A stretch of DNA of 64,000 bases, taken from assembly GCF_030345705.1 (NCBI RefSeq), contig NZ_JAUASW010000001.1:1798001-1862000 (forward strand). The letters run 5' to 3'. Below are positions 61,750-64,000 of the stretch, piece after piece. Numbering within the stretch: position 1 is the stretch's first letter; every line of letters begins with the position of its first letter. This DNA is from Pelomonas sp. SE-A7. Lineage in GTDB: Bacteria; Pseudomonadota; Gammaproteobacteria; Burkholderiales; Burkholderiaceae_C. A model generated the notes under the pieces. The model did no database searches and was not told the origin of the DNA. It saw only the letters and a program-made list of their open reading frames with translations. The position numbers and the translations under genes are program-made.

Positions 61750-61764
61750 GCAGATTGCGTGCCA
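61750..61764 (-). promoter_or_regulatory. Sigma-54 promoter of glnA
   Basis: On the minus strand TGGCACGCAATCTGC matches the -24/-12 consensus (GG and GC separated by exactly 10 bases). It lies about 77 bases upstream of the glnA start, as expected of an NtrC-controlled promoter. Confidence 0.85.
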
Positions 61765-61870
61765 GTAGCGTGACAGGGGCCGCTTCGGGGCGCCTTGCCC
61801 GCCTTTCTCTGGTGCACAAAGGACTTGGCGGCGGATTATGCGCCCGACCGACCCGCCAACCGGGATAGGC

Positions 61871-61885
61871 GCACCGCCATGGTGC
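61871..61885 (-). promoter_or_regulatory. NtrC-type enhancer site upstream of glnA
   Basis: The dyad GCACC-N5-GGTGC fits the NtrC consensus core GCAC-N7-GTGC. It lies about 107 bases upstream of the sigma-54 promoter. A half site GGTGCA is seen at 61811-61816. Confidence 0.7.
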
Positions 61886-61898
61886 CCATTGCCGGGGA

Positions 61899-62696
61899 TC
61901 AGCGCACCATTTCGGCGCTTACCGTGGCACCAAACTGGGCCAGACCCTGTTTCAGCGCGGCATAGGCCGCCTCCAGGCTGCCGGCCTCGCCCTTGACGCC
62001 CAGCTCGATATGGCGGCCCCATTGCGGATGGTCGACGCTGGGCAGGCTGAACACCTTGATGCCGGGGAAGCCTGCCTCGATGCTTTCCATCAGCGGCGTC
62101 AGCGCTGCCTCCATAGCGCCCTGGACGATCAGCGACAGCTCCCGCGTCGCAACCGCCTGGTGCAGGGCTGCGTAGCGGCCGTCCAGCAGCGCCTCGATCA
62201 TCGGATGGGCCATCACCGGAAAGCCCGGCACGAAATGCACCTCGCCGACCGAGAAGCCCGGAATGCGGTTGAAGGGGTTCTCGATGATTTCGCAGCCCTG
62301 CGGGAACTCGCCCATCCTGAAGCGGCGCAGGGTGTCGGGATGCTCCGGGTCGGGCGTCTCGCCCTTCTCCGCCGCCATCTCCACGCTGCGCTGCCAGATG
62401 CGCTGGCGCGCCTCGGGATGCAGCACCAGCTCGCGGCCGAGGGCCAGGGCCGCGGCCTGGCGCGTGTGGTCGTCGGGCGTGGCACCAATGCCGCCGCAGC
62501 TGAAGACGATGTCGCCACCGGCAAAGGCCTCGCGCAGGGCGGCCGCGATCTGCTCGCGCTCGTCGCCCAGGTAGCGAGCCCAGGAGAGCTGCAGGCCACG
62601 CGCCGACAGCAGCTCGATGACCTTGGCCAGGTGCTTGTCCTGGCGCTTGCCGGACAGGATCTCGTCGCCGATGACGATCAGGCCGATCCGTTTCAT
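61899..62696 (-). CDS. CinA-like molybdopterin-binding-domain protein
   Basis: This 265-residue protein has IGDEILSGKRQDKHL and SCGGIGATPDDHTRQ, the MoCF_biosynth/CinA-N signatures. PGFPVMAHPMIEALL and the following part match the COG1058 central region. The C-terminal PncC-like amidase domain of full CinA is absent. It may act on ADP-ribose/FAD-type compounds as in CinA pyrophosphatase domains; this is from family knowledge. It overlaps the EI24 gene by 4 bases. Confidence 0.85.
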   Translation of the reverse strand: MKRIGLIVIGDEILSGKRQDKHLAKVIELLSARGLQLSWARYLGDEREQIAAALREAFAGGDIVFSCGGIGATPDDHTRQAAALALGRELVLHPEARQRIWQRSVEMAAEKGETPDPEHPDTLRRFRMGEFPQGCEIIENPFNRIPGFSVGEVHFVPGFPVMAHPMIEALLDGRYAALHQAVATRELSLIVQGAMEAALTPLMESIEAGFPGIKVFSLPSVDHPQWGRHIELGVKGEAGSLEAAYAALKQGLAQFGATVSAEMVR

Positions 62697-63547
62697 GCCA
62701 GCGGCACCAGCGGCTGCAATTCAACGGGTGATGGCGGCGGCATGGCCGCTGCCCGCGAGGCCTGCAGGGCGGCCAAGGCATAGTGGGCAAACCAGGCGGT
62801 CGAGAAGGCGAACACCAGCATGTAGAGCCAGACCGTGGCGACGATCAGCAGCGGCGCCAGCACCACGGCCATCATGCCGGCGGCCCAGATCAGGGCCGGC
62901 GCAGCGCCCAGGTAGCCGGTGATCACTCCTATCGCCAGCAGCGGCATCTTGTGCTCGCGCAGCAGCGTGCGGCGCTCGTCTACCGAGGCATGCTCGGCCA
63001 GCACGTCGAAGCTGAACACCTTGTAGCTGAGCCAGCCCCAGATCAGCGGCGGCAGGATCAGGGCCAGCGGCGGTATCAGCCAGAACGGCAGGCTGAACAG
63101 CAGGGCCCCGAGGGCCAGCAGCGTCGCGCCGGCGGTGATGGCCAGCCCCTGCCAGAGCTTGCCACCCTGCTTGCGCTCCAGTTGCGGAAAGCGGCGCTCG
63201 GCGACCAGCTTGACGATGGCCTGGGTCATGCACACCGCCACCATCACCAGGCTAAGCACCACGATGACCGGCAGCACCAGGGCCAGCACCAGCAGCGGCG
63301 CCAGCGCGCTGCGGAAGCCGTTGGCGCCCAGCGCATCCAGCCAGCGCAGCAGGGTCTCGACCAGGGCCCAGTGCTCTATGGTCGAGCGCATGCCGTCCAC
63401 CGAGGCTTCCCAGAAGAAGTACATGAAGCCGCCGCTGAACAGCACGACCAGCAGCAGCGGCAGCAGCGACAGGCCTATCACCTTGGGATGCAGGCAGTAG
63501 GCCACCGCCCGCCAGAACGAGTCGCCCAGACGGCTCATGTGTTCCAA
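62693..63547 (-). CDS. EI24-domain (CysZ-like) membrane protein
   Basis: This 284-residue protein has four or more membrane helices (LSLLPLLLVVLFSGGFMYFF, LLVLALVLPVIVVLSLVMVAV, LPFWLIPPLALILPPLIWGW) and a cytoplasmic QLERKQGGKLWQGL segment typical of the EI24/CysZ fold. The TTG at 63547 has AGGAG 8 bases upstream; ATG at 63538 is the other choice. Its stop overlaps the CinA-like gene start. No sulfate-assimilation genes are nearby. Confidence 0.82.
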   Translation of the reverse strand: MEHMSRLGDSFWRAVAYCLHPKVIGLSLLPLLLVVLFSGGFMYFFWEASVDGMRSTIEHWALVETLLRWLDALGANGFRSALAPLLVLALVLPVIVVLSLVMVAVCMTQAIVKLVAERRFPQLERKQGGKLWQGLAITAGATLLALGALLFSLPFWLIPPLALILPPLIWGWLSYKVFSFDVLAEHASVDERRTLLREHKMPLLAIGVITGYLGAAPALIWAAGMMAVVLAPLLIVATVWLYMLVFAFSTAWFAHYALAALQASRAAAMPPPSPVELQPLVPLA

Positions 63548-63565
63548 GTTGCTCTCTCCTCGTCC

Positions 63566-64000
63566 TCAGCCCCGGCCCGCCATGCGCTTCAGGCCCAGCC
63601 ATTGCTGGCGCCAGAAGCCGCGGCCATAGTCGCGTCCGCCCTCCTCGGGCAGCTGGTCGCGCACGCCGGTGGCATCGTATTGCAGCGTGAAGTCGTCGGT
63701 GCCGAACAGGATGTCCCAGAGCGGGAACAGCACGGCGAAATTGTGGCCGCCCAGCGTGCCCTTGCCGGCCGACTCATGGCCTATGCCAATCGAATGATGG
63801 CGGCGATGGAAGCGCGGGCTCACCAGCAGCTGCTCCAGCACCGGTCCGAACCACAGCCGCAGGTTGGCATGCTGCAGGCTTTCCATCAGCTGCGAGACCG
63901 CGACCAGGGCCACGAACTGGCCCGGCCCCACGCCTATCAGCCTGGCGACCAGGACGAAGGCCGCGTCGATCAGGATCGAATCCAGCAGGTGGTTGCGGTT
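63566..64000 (-). CDS. Sterol desaturase / fatty-acid hydroxylase family protein (partial, N-terminus outside window)
   Basis: The frame enters from the right edge (NRNHLLDSIL...) and gives 144 residues to the stop. SPRFHRRHHSIG contains the HxxHH di-iron motif, and GGHNFAVLFPLWDILFGTDDF is the last family signature. The upstream histidine boxes are outside the window. It precedes the EI24 gene by 18 bases. Confidence 0.87.
   Translation of the reverse strand, partial: NRNHLLDSILIDAAFVLVARLIGVGPGQFVALVAVSQLMESLQHANLRLWFGPVLEQLLVSPRFHRRHHSIGIGHESAGKGTLGGHNFAVLFPLWDILFGTDDFTLQYDATGVRDQLPEEGGRDYGRGFWRQQWLGLKRMAGRG

Overview
The window is about 67% GC. Its gene content fits a betaproteobacterium of the order Burkholderiales, most likely the Roseateles/Mitsuaria/Rubrivivax group. 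Pointers are glnA-DUF4124-ntrB-ntrC, the DUF971-ubiE and ubiJ-ubiB neighbours, large beta-oxidation and LivFGMHK-type operons, and a palindromic element of Burkholderiales type after two stop codons. The placement is inferred from gene content; no 16S rRNA gene is present. No tRNA, rRNA or CRISPR array was recognised.

Layout. 1-3171 (-): N-terminal 1057 codons of a periplasmic-propeller sensor histidine kinase that runs off the left edge. 3226-5300 (-): ubiB and ubiJ for ubiquinone synthesis. 5430-11423 (+): sugar-nucleotide genes galE, manC-type, rmlB, rmlD, rmlA, rmlC. 11424-13290: a scar holding a 3'-truncated IS3 element and two copies of a strongly structured ~261-265 bp repeat. 13291-18519 (-): a large RHS-repeat protein with a variable C-terminus and a small ORF right after it, a toxin/immunity-like layout. 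18748-21563 (-): kdsA, a UDP-glucuronate 4-epimerase-like gene and epsD. 21701-22865 (-): ubiE and DUF971. 22959-26476 (+): M13 peptidase, a solitary binding protein and a small secreted protein. 26490-30602 (-): HIT protein, flavoprotein, SDR, ElaA-type acetyltransferase and CurA-type reductase. 30625-31455 (+): a second solitary binding protein. 31465-38484 (-): a seven-gene fatty-acid beta-oxidation operon. 38687-40591 (+): a TPR-GGDEF diguanylate cyclase. 41176-48140 (-): a branched-chain amino-acid type ABC transporter (livF-G-M-H-K) and an acyl-CoA synthetase. 48252-51962 (+): selO, msrB, yciB, bolA and a parvulin. 52086-55432: YbbA-type ATPase, arylesterase and a FecR/DUF6600 protein. 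55511-57040: peptide deformylase and an MBL-fold hydrolase. 57037-61673 (-): ntrC, ntrB, DUF4124 and glnA. 61899-64000 (-): a CinA-like protein, an EI24 protein and a partial fatty-acid hydroxylase.

How it fits together. Polysaccharide precursor genes and the RHS locus sit as a roughly 16-kb block between ubiE and ubiJ-ubiB, genes that lie close together in relatives. This suggests the block was inserted into a ubiquinone operon. The lipid-degradation genes share a palindrome (ACGGTCGTTC core) at two upstream regions, consistent with a common TetR-type repressor encoded elsewhere. glnA has a clear sigma-54 promoter and an upstream NtrC-type site, with ntrBC just downstream. The least explained part is 11.4-13.1 kb, where a duplicated, hairpin-rich, apparently non-coding sequence flanks a dead insertion sequence.
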